NCBI RefSeq assembly: GCF_003584165.1
Contig: NZ_QXFJ01000019.1
Location: 47,680 to 111,679, forward strand
Direction: 5' to 3'
DNA: 64,000 nucleotides
DNA from: Flagellimonas aequoris
Lineage (GTDB): Bacteria > Bacteroidota > Bacteroidia > Flavobacteriales > Flavobacteriaceae
How positions within the stretch are numbered: position 1 is the first letter of the stretch; each line of letters begins with the position of its first letter. Shown here piece after piece: positions 1 through 8,914 of this stretch. A program made the position numbers and the translations under genes. The notes beneath the pieces were generated by a model. The model was given only the letters and a program-made list of their open reading frames with translations. It did not search any database and was not told the origin of the DNA.

Positions 1-887
1 GCAATCGGCTTGAACGTGAAACGTTGTTCAATGGTGTGGTAAAAAAAATATGTAAGCACCAATACGCCTTGGAGTAATAGCACTGCACTTGAAACAAGAC
101 AAAGCCTGCACCAAGTTTTAACGATAAACGCCTGTATGCCAATGGTAATGAACAATACGAGTATGGCCAAGGAATGAACAATCAAATGGGGCAAGGTAAA
201 TTCTTTACTGATAATGAGCAGCGTAGTGGAGGAAAGTAGAAAAGCAAAAAGGAAATCATTGGGTGTAAAAACACCAAGATTATATTGGTCAGAATTGAGT
301 ATTTTGGCACAACCCTCACCATCTTTACCTCCGCATACCTTTTTGCCAAAATTTGTACTTCTATTATTTGAGGTGGCAAATATCTCCAGTGATATGTACA
401 TACCCGCCAAGCCTAAGGTAGAAAACGCCAATTCCAATGGTCTGTCCCAGAAAAAGACCAAGAGCAACGCTAAAAAAAAGTACCCAATAAGATTTGGGAA
501 ATAGGTTTTCTTGGAGTTATATACTTCTCTCTGTTCCGCTAATAATACAATCCCATCCCATATCTGAAAAAACTCCTCCCTACTGATTTTTCTTTTTTCA
601 GCCTTTAAGTGAATGGTCACCCCCTTTTTTTGTGCATGCGAAAAATATGGGGAACCATCCTCACCATCAATAAATACAATGAAATGCTCCGGAAGTTCAT
701 CCAATTGGTGAGGTTCTATTTTAACAGCAACATTATCGATGCCTAAAAAATCCAAAGTTTCGGAGATTGCATAAAGGGAAGGGGTGTGTGGATTACTGAA
801 AAGCTGTAGTTCCAGTTCCTCTGTTGAAACTTGAATATTCAATGCCTTTAAATAAGACTTGATCGCTTTTAAAAGCATTACATCCAT
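1..887 (-). CDS. C39-like / vitamin K epoxide reductase (VKOR) membrane thiol oxidase, 3' end cut by window
   Basis: The reverse strand is open from an ATG at 887 to the window edge (295 codons, no stop), so the C-terminus is missing. Residues 1-120 resemble the C39 double-glycine peptidase fold (for example HTPSLYAISETLDFLGI) but have no cysteine, so no C39 protease activity is expected. After about residue 130 come several hydrophobic segments with the VKOR cysteine pattern: a loop pair C185/C193 followed by ILNS, and a WCRLC motif (C260/C263). VKOR-family proteins oxidise periplasmic thiols and pass electrons to quinone. In Bacteroidota this C39-like plus VKOR layout commonly continues into a thioredoxin-like domain, which would lie outside the window. 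Its partner substrates cannot be seen here. The start is supported by the AT-rich leader upstream and a good N-terminal match to the family. Confidence 0.8.
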   Translation of the reverse strand, partial: MDVMLLKAIKSYLKALNIQVSTEELELQLFSNPHTPSLYAISETLDFLGIDNVAVKIEPHQLDELPEHFIVFIDGEDGSPYFSHAQKKGVTIHLKAEKRKISREEFFQIWDGIVLLAEQREVYNSKKTYFPNLIGYFFLALLLVFFWDRPLELAFSTLGLAGMYISLEIFATSNNRSTNFGKKVCGGKDGEGCAKILNSDQYNLGVFTPNDFLFAFLLSSTTLLIISKEFTLPHLIVHSLAILVLFITIGIQAFIVKTWCRLCLVSSAVLLLQGVLVLTYFFYHTIEQRFTFKPI

Positions 888-956
888 AGAACTGGTTTGT
901 AATTTATAACTTTAAATATAATAAGAAAAATATTATAAAATAAGAAGTAAATATAA

Positions 957-1097
957 TACAGTAAAATTGATTTTAGAGTATCTGATACTACCAGTGGTGT
1001 TCGGGAAGTTGGTCTTGAAACCGACCTATTGAAGGATTTCGGAACCTCTCAAATGGAATTAAAAGAATCTATAATTCTTAATGGGGCAGGAATATGA
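957..1097 (+). other. Protein-like open frame without start codon; possible gene remnant
   Basis: Between the VKOR gene and the response regulator, one forward frame stays open for 46 codons from 957 and ends at a TGA (1095-1097). It reads like a real polypeptide tail (IDFRVSDTTSGVREVGL and then GTSQMELKESIILNGAGI), but the frame opens right after a TAA and contains no early ATG; the only ATG is at 1053, fifteen codons before the stop. I do not recognise the family. It may be a decayed gene end, a very short peptide gene starting at 1053, or chance. Confidence 0.2.
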
Positions 1098-1177
1098 TCA
1101 ACTAATTGGTGAAGTTCATTTGTGGTTTTGGGCAGCTTTGGCTTGATTTGGATTGTACCTGATAGTAGAGATATGGT

Positions 1178-1870
1178 CTACTCGAGTATACGTGACTTAA
1201 CATCATCCAAATAACTACGCCCGATCACATATCGTTTCCCCCTAATTTCCACGCTGTTGCCTTCCAAGACATCAATTTTATCTATTGAAACGGTATAGGA
1301 ACGGTGGATCCTGATGAAATTATCGTTGGAAAGTTCATCAGTGAAAGCACTAAGGGTCTTATGTACGATATGATTGTCCTTGGTGGTAATGATCTTGATA
1401 TAATCCTTTAAGCTTTCAATAAGGATGATGTCATCCAAATAAATTTTTTTCATCTTCTTTTTATCCACTTTTACAAAAATGTGGTCGTGGTATAGATCTG
1501 TTTTGGCATGGTCCTTCATTTTGGACAAGGCCTTGTTAACGGCTTTGATGAATCGAGGTAGAGATATCGGTTTTACCAAATAATCCAATACCTCTTGGTC
1601 AAAACCTTTGGCCGCGTGTTCCGCATGCGCAGATGTGATGATCACTAAGGGTTTGTCGTCCAAACTTTCCAAAAAACTGAAACCATCGATAATGGGCATG
1701 TTCACATCCAGAAAAAGAAGGTCCGGTTTGTTTTCACGTAAATATTCCATACTGTCTATGGCATTGTTGAAAACAGCCACTGTCTGGAGCTCCTTTATTT
1801 GTGATATATGATTTTCAATGACCTTGACCGCTAAAGGTTCGTCATCGATAATAACGCATTTTAAAATCAT
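1178..1870 (-). CDS. LytTR-family DNA-binding response regulator
   Basis: This 230-residue protein has a CheY-like receiver at residues 1-120 and a LytTR DNA-binding domain at about 130-230. Receiver landmarks are all present: acidic pocket D9/D10, phosphoacceptor D55 in LFLDVNMP, T79, and K100 in YLVKP. The C-terminal half contains the LytTR signature segments (an IILIESLKDYIKI strand and the FIRIHRSYTV loop). It would bind promoter DNA when phosphorylated by the kinase encoded immediately upstream. The reading frames overlap by four bases (ATGA), so the two genes are translationally coupled. The target is not visible; PUL 1 begins about 1.3 kb away and has no other regulator, so it is a candidate. 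Confidence 0.95.
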   Translation of the reverse strand: MILKCVIIDDEPLAVKVIENHISQIKELQTVAVFNNAIDSMEYLRENKPDLLFLDVNMPIIDGFSFLESLDDKPLVIITSAHAEHAAKGFDQEVLDYLVKPISLPRFIKAVNKALSKMKDHAKTDLYHDHIFVKVDKKKMKKIYLDDIILIESLKDYIKIITTKDNHIVHKTLSAFTDELSNDNFIRIHRSYTVSIDKIDVLEGNSVEIRGKRYVIGRSYLDDVKSRILE

Positions 1871-2949
1871 CTAAGCTTGAGCATTAAATTAACAACATAT
1901 TCATCCAACTCTTCATGGATACTCAATTTGTATTCATCTTCCCCATACCTCAACTTTAACCTTTTTTCCACATTGGAGAGGCCTATCCCTCCAGGGGACT
2001 TTTTCGGAATTGTACCAGGATTTTTTGGTTTGGTATTACCGACCCTAAAGTATAGAAACTTTTCTTCAACATGTACATCGATTCCGATCTTAACTTTTCC
2101 TATGCTTTTGTTGGCACCATGTTTAAAGGCATTTTCTATAAACTGGACCAGCAGCAAAGGAGCAATTTTTTTCCCTTTGGATTCTCCAGTCACTTTAAAA
2201 TCCAACTGTAGGTTCTCATTATATCTCATTTTCTCCAAGTCCAAGTAGTTGTTGATGAAAATAATTTCCTTTCGCAAGCTTTGGTTGTTTTCCTTGGTTT
2301 CATACAAAACGTAGCGCATCAGATCGGAAAGCTTTATGATGGTGTCCGGGGTCTTGTCAGATTTTTCAAGGCTCAACGAGTAGATGTTGTTAAGGGTATT
2401 GAAGAAAAAATGGGGCGATATCTGGGCGCGTAGAAATCTAAGTTCCGTTTCCAATTGTTCTTTCTCCAATCGTGATGCTTTTCTTGTTTCCCGTAAATAA
2501 TCCATGGTGAATTTGAAGGAAGCCACAAATGTGATCACATAGAGTTCCCCCAACATCATGACCACGGTAAAGTTCAAGGTCATACTATAGGTCTCCGGCC
2601 CCTCTGGCCATACATTGTAACTGATCAAAAAATGGGTGAGCAGGTATTTGATGGTGACCATTACTAATATGCTGAGGAACAGTATTACAATAAAGGAGAT
2701 GTATTTTCTTTTGAACAGGAACCTGGGAATCAAAAAATAGATGGTGAAATAGGAAAGCGTAATATGGATGGGGAACCCCAAAAGATTTGATTTGAAAGAA
2801 TATATGTAGTCGTTGAAGTAACTGCCCCACCTCAAAAAATTGAACATGAAATAGATGGACCAGAATATTACATGGTGTATTGGTCTTATCTTGTACTCGG
2901 TCACCGCATTGACCAGAAAGTTGTTATTAACTTGATTTTGTGCGCGCAT
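1867..2949 (-). CDS. LytS-like sensor histidine kinase (His_kinase/HATPase_c)
   Basis: A 360-residue membrane kinase. Hydrophobic helices lie at about residues 26-40, 55-76, 84-110 and 125-145, then a short coiled linker (about 150-172) leads into the His_kinase domain with the phosphoacceptor H180 in the motif QISPHFFFNTLNNIY. The ATPase N-box (VQFIENAFKHG, N273) and the glycine-rich box (PGGIGLSN, about 319-326) are intact. There is no large periplasmic sensor domain, so sensing is probably through the membrane segment itself, as in many Bacteroidota LytS-type kinases. It precedes and overlaps the LytTR regulator, forming a two-gene operon divergent from the CBM9-like gene at 3186. The signal is unknown. 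Confidence 0.93.
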   Translation of the reverse strand: MRAQNQVNNNFLVNAVTEYKIRPIHHVIFWSIYFMFNFLRWGSYFNDYIYSFKSNLLGFPIHITLSYFTIYFLIPRFLFKRKYISFIVILFLSILVMVTIKYLLTHFLISYNVWPEGPETYSMTLNFTVVMMLGELYVITFVASFKFTMDYLRETRKASRLEKEQLETELRFLRAQISPHFFFNTLNNIYSLSLEKSDKTPDTIIKLSDLMRYVLYETKENNQSLRKEIIFINNYLDLEKMRYNENLQLDFKVTGESKGKKIAPLLLVQFIENAFKHGANKSIGKVKIGIDVHVEEKFLYFRVGNTKPKNPGTIPKKSPGGIGLSNVEKRLKLRYGEDEYKLSIHEELDEYVVNLMLKLR

Positions 2950-3185
2950 TAACAGGAATTCTTACTTTTTTGAACATTTGGCTTTTGATAATGGTCATTG
3001 GTCTAATAAAGGATCCTAAATACGGATGAAATTAGGAATTTTTCCAAAACATCTGCTTTGGGCCTTGGTCTGCGGGATTTTTGCCGAAGCAAATCAAGGC
3101 TTTTTAAATGACCTAGCAACCATTTTCTTGGTGATTACGTATGAAAGTAGTTTGGTGTAAAGCGATAAAAATTGATTTCATTTAA

Positions 3186-4259
3186 ATGCAAATTATAGCA
3201 AAAAGGGTGGTTTTTGTACTTGGGCTCATGGCCCATTTTGTGGCTATGTCCCAGAAAACGACCGTACCCAAGTCCATAGTGGTATACAAGACCCAAGAGT
3301 CTATAAATGTGGATGGTATGGCAAAAGAAGCAGCTTGGGGAAATGCCATGATATCCGATGGTTTTATGGATATTGAAGGAGTTACGGTACCGACCTACCG
3401 GACCAATGTGCGAATGCTATGGGATGAGGAATACCTTTACTTTTTTGCGGAATTGGAAGAGCCACATGTGTGGGCCACCTTGGATCAAAGGGATACCGTG
3501 ATTTTCTACAATAACGATTTTGAGATTTTCATCGACCCCGATGGAGATACCCATAACTACTATGAATTCGAAATGAATGCCCTAAACACCGTTTGGGACC
3601 TTTTGTTGGTAAAACCGTACAGGGAACAAGGCCCCATAGTGGATAGCTGGGATATTCTTGGCCTAAAAACGGCCGTTAAGGTAAATGGAACCTTGAACGA
3701 CCCTTCCGATGTGGACAAAGGTTGGAATGTGGAGATTGCCATGCCTTGGTCAGTTCTGACCGAGACAAGTGAAAGCAATGAAGTGCCCAAAGGTAAATTT
3801 TGGCGTATTAATTTTTCTAGGGTGAACTGGGATTTCCAGTTGGAAAATGGAAAGTATGGAAGAAAAAAGGATTCGGATGGAAAGTACCTTCCAGAACACA
3901 ACTGGGTATGGTCCCCCCAAGGGGTCATCAACATGCATGAACCAGAACATTGGGGCTACGCCTATTTTTCACCTAGAGTAGCAGGAAACCATGATGAATT
4001 CAGCATCCCAAGGGATGAAGAGATCAGATGGATGCTCTATAGGTTTTACAGGGAACAAAAGAAGTTTTTTGCCAAAAACGGGATGTATGCAAGCAAATTG
4101 GAAGATTTAGGGGAAGAACCAATATTGTCCGATGGGACCAAGATTGAACTTGAAATGGAGCTGCATAGGACGGGATGGAACATTTGGGCAAAAAGCCCAT
4201 TTACCGGCATTTTGTACACCATTCGTGAGGACGGAAAATACCAACACAACATAAACTGA
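3186..4259 (+). CDS. Secreted carbohydrate-binding family 9-like (CBM9-like) protein
   Basis: A 357-residue protein with a signal peptide (about residues 1-22, ending AMSQ). Residues about 30-260 have the CBM9-like beta-sandwich pattern: an opening INVDGMAKEAAW, then MLWDEEYLYFFAELEEP, the FEIFIDPDGDTHNYYEFEMNA segment (residues in two parts), and GWNVEIAMPW. These are hallmarks of DOMON/CBM9-like proteins that are common in PULs. The C-terminal about 90 residues are a short tail of unknown role. It lies five bases upstream of the GH10-like lipoprotein gene, so the two are probably co-transcribed and act on the same glycan at the cell surface or in the periplasm. The ligand cannot be inferred from sequence. 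Confidence 0.85.
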   Translation: MQIIAKRVVFVLGLMAHFVAMSQKTTVPKSIVVYKTQESINVDGMAKEAAWGNAMISDGFMDIEGVTVPTYRTNVRMLWDEEYLYFFAELEEPHVWATLDQRDTVIFYNNDFEIFIDPDGDTHNYYEFEMNALNTVWDLLLVKPYREQGPIVDSWDILGLKTAVKVNGTLNDPSDVDKGWNVEIAMPWSVLTETSESNEVPKGKFWRINFSRVNWDFQLENGKYGRKKDSDGKYLPEHNWVWSPQGVINMHEPEHWGYAYFSPRVAGNHDEFSIPRDEEIRWMLYRFYREQKKFFAKNGMYASKLEDLGEEPILSDGTKIELEMELHRTGWNIWAKSPFTGILYTIREDGKYQHNIN

Positions 4260-4264
4260 GAAAG

Positions 4265-5374
4265 ATGAAATTACATTTGATTTTAGCGTCGTTATTGGCC
4301 GTGGTCATGTTTTCGTGCCTGGACAATATAGACAGGAAACCACAGGTAGGGGAAAACCAAACCCAAAAAGAACAACCTTTTAAATATTGGACTTGGATCA
4401 CGGCAGATCCAAAACGGGATGATGCTTCATACATTTCCGAATTCAAAAAATACAAAGCGAATGGGTTGGATGCGGTTTTGATCAACACCAATACAGACCC
4501 GGTCCTTTTAGGTCGCTTGGCCCCATTGGCCAAAAAAGAAGGCTTGGAAGTACACGCCTGGATCATGGCAATGAATCGGCCTGGGGATTCCATTGTACGC
4601 CAACATCCAGAATGGTATGTGGTAAGCAGAAAAGGAGAATCTGCATATGATCACAGACCCTATGTGGGGTATTATGAATTTTTATGCCCAACAAGAGAGG
4701 CATCCCGCAATCATGTGTTGCGATTGGTGGAAGGTCTTTCCAAAGTAGAGGACGTGGCCAGTGTACATTTGGATTATATCCGGTTCCCCGATGTTTACCT
4801 TCCCGTAGGCCTCTTGCCTAAATACGATTTGGTACAGAACGAGGAACTTCCTGAATATGATTTCTGTTATTGTGATGTCTGTATCGAGGAATTCCAGAAA
4901 GAATACCATAAAAACCCGAGGGAAATGGAGAATCCTGCCATTGATATCGAATGGAAACAGTTCCGACTTAATAAAATCAGGAATGTGGTCAACGAAGCCT
5001 ATCAAATTGCACACAAGAACAACAAGATTTTGACGGCCGCGGTGTTCCCTTATCCCGAAATGGCGGATCATATGGTGAGACAACGATGGGATAAATGGGA
5101 TATTGATGCGGTTCTACCGATGATCTACAATGTTTTTTACAACGAAGGCACCGATTGGGTCGGTTTTGCAACCAAACAAGGGGTGGATGATCTTAAAGAT
5201 AAGGGAACGGAACTCCACACCGGGATCTATGTTCCGGGAATGAGTCCTGAAGATTTGGCCAATGCTATTCGGGAAGCCAGGAAAAATGGGGCAAAAGGGG
5301 TTTCCTTTTTCGATGGACCTGCCATAACCGATGAACAATTTGAAGTGATAAAATCCTCCAAGCAGGAACAATAA
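4265..5374 (+). CDS. Lipoprotein with glycoside hydrolase family 10-like (GHL10-type) TIM barrel
   Basis: A 369-residue protein with a lipoprotein signal (VVMFSC, Cys at about residue 18). The body looks like the putative glycosyl-hydrolase families often annotated as family 10-like or DUF4015-like: an alternating strand/helix pattern, DAVLINTNTDP, HAWIMAMNRPGD, a conserved HLDYIRFPD element around residue 175 and WDIDAVLPMIYNVFY around residue 285. The Asp/Arg/Phe triplet in DYIRFPD is typical of this group and likely lines the active site. A CYCDVC cysteine pair (about 200-205) is unusual for a secreted enzyme of this type. It follows the CBM9-like gene and precedes SusC1. The true substrate of this family is largely uncharacterised, so the activity assignment is general. 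Confidence 0.75.
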   Translation: MKLHLILASLLAVVMFSCLDNIDRKPQVGENQTQKEQPFKYWTWITADPKRDDASYISEFKKYKANGLDAVLINTNTDPVLLGRLAPLAKKEGLEVHAWIMAMNRPGDSIVRQHPEWYVVSRKGESAYDHRPYVGYYEFLCPTREASRNHVLRLVEGLSKVEDVASVHLDYIRFPDVYLPVGLLPKYDLVQNEELPEYDFCYCDVCIEEFQKEYHKNPREMENPAIDIEWKQFRLNKIRNVVNEAYQIAHKNNKILTAAVFPYPEMADHMVRQRWDKWDIDAVLPMIYNVFYNEGTDWVGFATKQGVDDLKDKGTELHTGIYVPGMSPEDLANAIREARKNGAKGVSFFDGPAITDEQFEVIKSSKQEQ

Positions 5375-5814
5375 GGGTAACGATTTGGACGGGAACCAAG
5401 TAGGGTTGATTCCCGTTCAAAATTTGAAATGGGTCTTTTGTGCAAAAGGGATTGAAGTATACGGCTTTTCACCTTTGCCAAGAGGCCTTTTTTAATGGGA
5501 TTGGTTGTCATGGGGCGATGGACAAGTGTATTTGTAAACACTTGTAAGAAATGCACACCCATTAATTTTGTTGGGGTTGGTACAGACTTCTTGTGCAGGC
5601 AAAAAATATTTTTTAAGCTTTCAATCGTTATCGTTCCCAAATATTCGTTTTTCTAATTTTTTTTAAAAGCGCAATTCCTCCCTTCGGCTTTTCGCTACCG
5701 TTGTTGGTCGAAATTTTTTCTCATTTGGTATAGTAATCGGGATTTTCACTAAGGTTAACTAAATGTTAACACTAACAAAACTAAATACCTTAATTAACGA
5801 TCAAAAAAACTAAC
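5375..5814. promoter_or_regulatory. 440-bp leader before SusC1 with hairpin and GTTAAC repeats
   Basis: No gene is visible here. Just after the GH10-like stop there is an 11-bp stem hairpin (arms 5384-5394 and 5411-5421, one G-T pair) that lacks a clear T-run, so it is at best a weak terminator. Near the SusC1 start, two copies of GTTAAC (5754-5759 and 5765-5770) are separated by five bases, making a symmetrical 17-bp element and also an 11-bp-spaced direct repeat. That could be an operator. No convincing Bacteroidota -7/-33 promoter could be fixed by eye. The long leader suggests SusC1 has its own promoter. Confidence 0.4.
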
Positions 5815-8800
5815 ATGATTCAAAAACTTAAGTATGTATTTGTTTTTGCCATATTGTTTTCCGTACAGGCGGCAATGGCACAAACAGTTACCGGGACGGT
5901 TTCTGATGGAACGGGGACACCGCTTCCAGGAGTCAACATTGTTGAAAAAGGAACCAGCAACGGAGTCACTTCCGATTTCGACGGGAACTATAGCATTACT
6001 GTTTCGGACAGCAATGCTATTTTGGTATTTTCCTATTTGGGATTCAAGCCTTTCGAGGCTTCCATATCCGGTAGGAGTACCATCAGTGTTTCCTTGGAAG
6101 AGGATACGCAGCTCTTGGACGAGGTGGTAGTAACCGCCTTGGGCATCAGTAGGGAGAAAAAATCCCTGGGATATGCCGTGACCGAGGTAGAATCTGAACA
6201 GATCAACACGGTAAAGGACTACAACGTGGCCAATTCCTTGGTTGGTAAGGTTGCCGGTCTGGTAGTCAACCAGTCAGGTGGCGTGGGATCGGGTTCCAGG
6301 ATTGTACTTCGAGGTAACAACTCCATTACAGGAAACAACCAAGCACTTATCGTTGTGGATGGTATCCCAATCGATATGTCTGGCACCGAATCTGGTGGTA
6401 GCGTTTACAGCAGTAGCGTTACTGGTGGGGGTATCACCGATTTGAACCCAGAGGATATCGAGTCCGTTTCCGTATTGAAAGGTCCTAATGCGGCAGCTCT
6501 TTACGGTTCGCGTGCAGCAAGTGGTGTATTGTTGATCACTACCAAAAAAGGAACCAAGGGGAAAGGCTTGGGCATCTCCTTCAACTCGAATGTTACCTTG
6601 GAAAACCCAATGTTCCTGCCTGAGTATCAAAACCAGTACGGACAGGGTAGCAATGGTACCCCTTATGCGGATTTGGCCGGTATGGGAACTGCTTCCTGGG
6701 GCTCTAGAATGGATGGGTCACAGCAACTTTACTACACAGGGAATACCAAGGCTTACTCAGCACAGCCCAACAATGTGGAAGATTACTTTGAGACAGGGGA
6801 AAAGCTGATCAATTCCATTTCCTTGGATAAAGGAGGGGACGATTATAGCATGCGTTTTTCCTACACGAACAATTATACCACTTCCATTATTCCAAATTCC
6901 AAATTGCAGAGCCATAACTTCAATTTAAGAACATTGGTGGATATCTCCGATAAGTTGAGCTTTGATGGTAAGGCAACCTATTTTACCCAAGATTTGACCA
7001 ATAGGGTGAATTTGGGTTCTGAAGGTGTTTTGGGCTACGTATATTATATGCCCAGAAGTGTTGATGTGAACGATTTGAAGACCTATCAAATCGATACCCC
7101 ATCCTTATATGACCCTGCCAACGGTCTTAGCGATTATGATGTAATCAGCTACTCAGGTAGTGGAAAGAGCATTGGTAACCCGTATTGGATCCAATACGAG
7201 GACAGGAACAACCAAAGGCGCGATCGCTTTATCGGCTTTGGAAAGCTTAACTATGAATTTACCGATTGGTTATCCGCCTTCATCAGAATGGGGGGCGATG
7301 TTACCAATGTAAGGACCGAGGTGGTCAATCCAGTGGGGCATCATTTCAATAGGTACGGGTATCTTTCCTTCACCGATGATAAGTTTACAGAACTTAATTC
7401 TGATTTCTTGATTACGGCCAACAAAAATATCACCGAGAAACTTAACATTACGGCAAACGTTGGGGGCAACTTGTCCAAGCGTACCGTTGAAAGTATGAAC
7501 GTAACGGGATCGCAGTTCAAAATACCTACAAGGGCCTTGTTGGCGAATACCAACATTCAGTCCAGCACCCACACACCCATGCAGATCAAGAAGGTAAATT
7601 CTTTATATGGATCGGTGTCATTGGGTTATGATAATTTCATGTATTTGGATTTGACGGCAAGGAATGACTGGTCGTCTACCTTGGCAGATAACAACCGCTC
7701 CTATTTTTATCCATCTGTGAGTTATGCAATTCTTGTGGACAGGTTCATCGATCCCGATAAGGATGTGTTGGATATGTTCAAGCTAAGGACCAGTTGGGCG
7801 GAAGTAGGTAATGATACCGGGGTATACCAATTGTACCAGACCTTTGATGTACCACAACAAGGATATTTGGGATTGACCACCTTGAGTGCTCCCGATATCC
7901 GATACAATGAGAACTTAAAACCTGAGAGTGTTAAATCATTGGAATTTGGTGCTGAGGCAAAGTTGTTTAGCAACCGTTTGTATTTTGATTTTTCATTGTA
8001 CAACATCACTACCAATGACATGATCTATGATTTGCCTGTGCCTGCGGCAACCGGTTATAATTATTACAAATCGAACATTGGAGAGGTGCAGAACAAAGGG
8101 GTCGAATTCCTGATAGGAGGTGTACCGATCAGGACCAAGGATTTTTCATGGGATGTATCGTTCAACTTCTCAAAGAACAAGAATACGGTAAACTCACTGA
8201 TCGAAGGGTTGGATGGAACCGTTCTTAACACGACCAATTCAGGAAACGTGGCCATCACAGCTAATGTAGGTGGTGGTATTGGGGATATTTACGGTACCGT
8301 TTGGGCCAAGGATGACGCAGGAAACAGATTGGTGAATGCGGAAGGTATTCCTTATGCATCTTCTGAAAGGGAGCTTTTAGGGAACTCACAACCAGATTGG
8401 ATAGGAGGTCTAACCAACACCGTTTCCTATAAAAACCTTTCCTTGCGCTTTTTGATCGATGGTCGTGTGGGTGGAGAAATCTATTCCGCAACCTCGGCCA
8501 GTTTGGATGGTTCGGGTGTTTCTGAAAGAACATTGCAATATAGGGATGGCGGTGTAGTGGTGGATGCCATCAATTCCGATACCGGAGTGGCCAACACAGA
8601 AAGCATTAGGGCCCAAGAATACTGGGGCGCCATGTCCAGTATAGCGGAGAATTATGTTTATGAACAGACCAATGTTAGATTGAGGGAATTTGCGTTCACC
8701 TATAACTTTAACAGGGATTTGGTACGGAAGATAGGCCTCAATTCTGCATCCTTGGGAGTGATAGGAAGAAACATGTTCTTTTTCTACAAAAAGGCAAAAG

Positions 8801-8910
8801 ACATCGATCCTGATGCAACTTTGGGGACTGGGTTGACCGGACAGGGTATATCCATTAACAACGTGCCCACGGTCAGGAGCCTTGGGTTGAACCTTAACCT
8901 GAAACTATAA
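5815..8910 (+). CDS. SusC/RagA-family TonB-dependent outer membrane transporter (SusC1)
   Basis: A 1031-residue TonB-linked porin. Order of parts: signal peptide (about 1-23, ending AMAQ), CarboxypepD_reg-like domain (about 24-100, with PLPGVNIVEKGTSNGV and DFDGNYSI), TonB-box-like DEVVVTALG near 104-112, plug domain (about 115-245, with VDGIPID and GPNAAALYGSRAASGVLLI), then the 22-strand barrel ending in the aromatic/leucine-rich LGLNLNLKL. It imports oligosaccharides with the SusD lipoprotein encoded four bases downstream. There is no N-terminal STN domain, so it is not expected to signal to an ECF/FecR pair, and none is adjacent. Fucosidase and rhamnosidase genes follow, which suggests a deoxysugar-rich glycan as cargo (inference). 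Confidence 0.97.
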   Translation: MIQKLKYVFVFAILFSVQAAMAQTVTGTVSDGTGTPLPGVNIVEKGTSNGVTSDFDGNYSITVSDSNAILVFSYLGFKPFEASISGRSTISVSLEEDTQLLDEVVVTALGISREKKSLGYAVTEVESEQINTVKDYNVANSLVGKVAGLVVNQSGGVGSGSRIVLRGNNSITGNNQALIVVDGIPIDMSGTESGGSVYSSSVTGGGITDLNPEDIESVSVLKGPNAAALYGSRAASGVLLITTKKGTKGKGLGISFNSNVTLENPMFLPEYQNQYGQGSNGTPYADLAGMGTASWGSRMDGSQQLYYTGNTKAYSAQPNNVEDYFETGEKLINSISLDKGGDDYSMRFSYTNNYTTSIIPNSKLQSHNFNLRTLVDISDKLSFDGKATYFTQDLTNRVNLGSEGVLGYVYYMPRSVDVNDLKTYQIDTPSLYDPANGLSDYDVISYSGSGKSIGNPYWIQYEDRNNQRRDRFIGFGKLNYEFTDWLSAFIRMGGDVTNVRTEVVNPVGHHFNRYGYLSFTDDKFTELNSDFLITANKNITEKLNITANVGGNLSKRTVESMNVTGSQFKIPTRALLANTNIQSSTHTPMQIKKVNSLYGSVSLGYDNFMYLDLTARNDWSSTLADNNRSYFYPSVSYAILVDRFIDPDKDVLDMFKLRTSWAEVGNDTGVYQLYQTFDVPQQGYLGLTTLSAPDIRYNENLKPESVKSLEFGAEAKLFSNRLYFDFSLYNITTNDMIYDLPVPAATGYNYYKSNIGEVQNKGVEFLIGGVPIRTKDFSWDVSFNFSKNKNTVNSLIEGLDGTVLNTTNSGNVAITANVGGGIGDIYGTVWAKDDAGNRLVNAEGIPYASSERELLGNSQPDWIGGLTNTVSYKNLSLRFLIDGRVGGEIYSATSASLDGSGVSERTLQYRDGGVVVDAINSDTGVANTESIRAQEYWGAMSSIAENYVYEQTNVRLREFAFTYNFNRDLVRKIGLNSASLGVIGRNMFFFYKKAKDIDPDATLGTGLTGQGISINNVPTVRSLGLNLNLKL

Positions 8911-8914
8911 AAAA

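Noticed and set aside
5227..5640. A 137-codon minus-strand frame reaching into the SusC1 leader
   Set aside because: Most of it is antisense to the GH10-like gene and it has no signal or family pattern.
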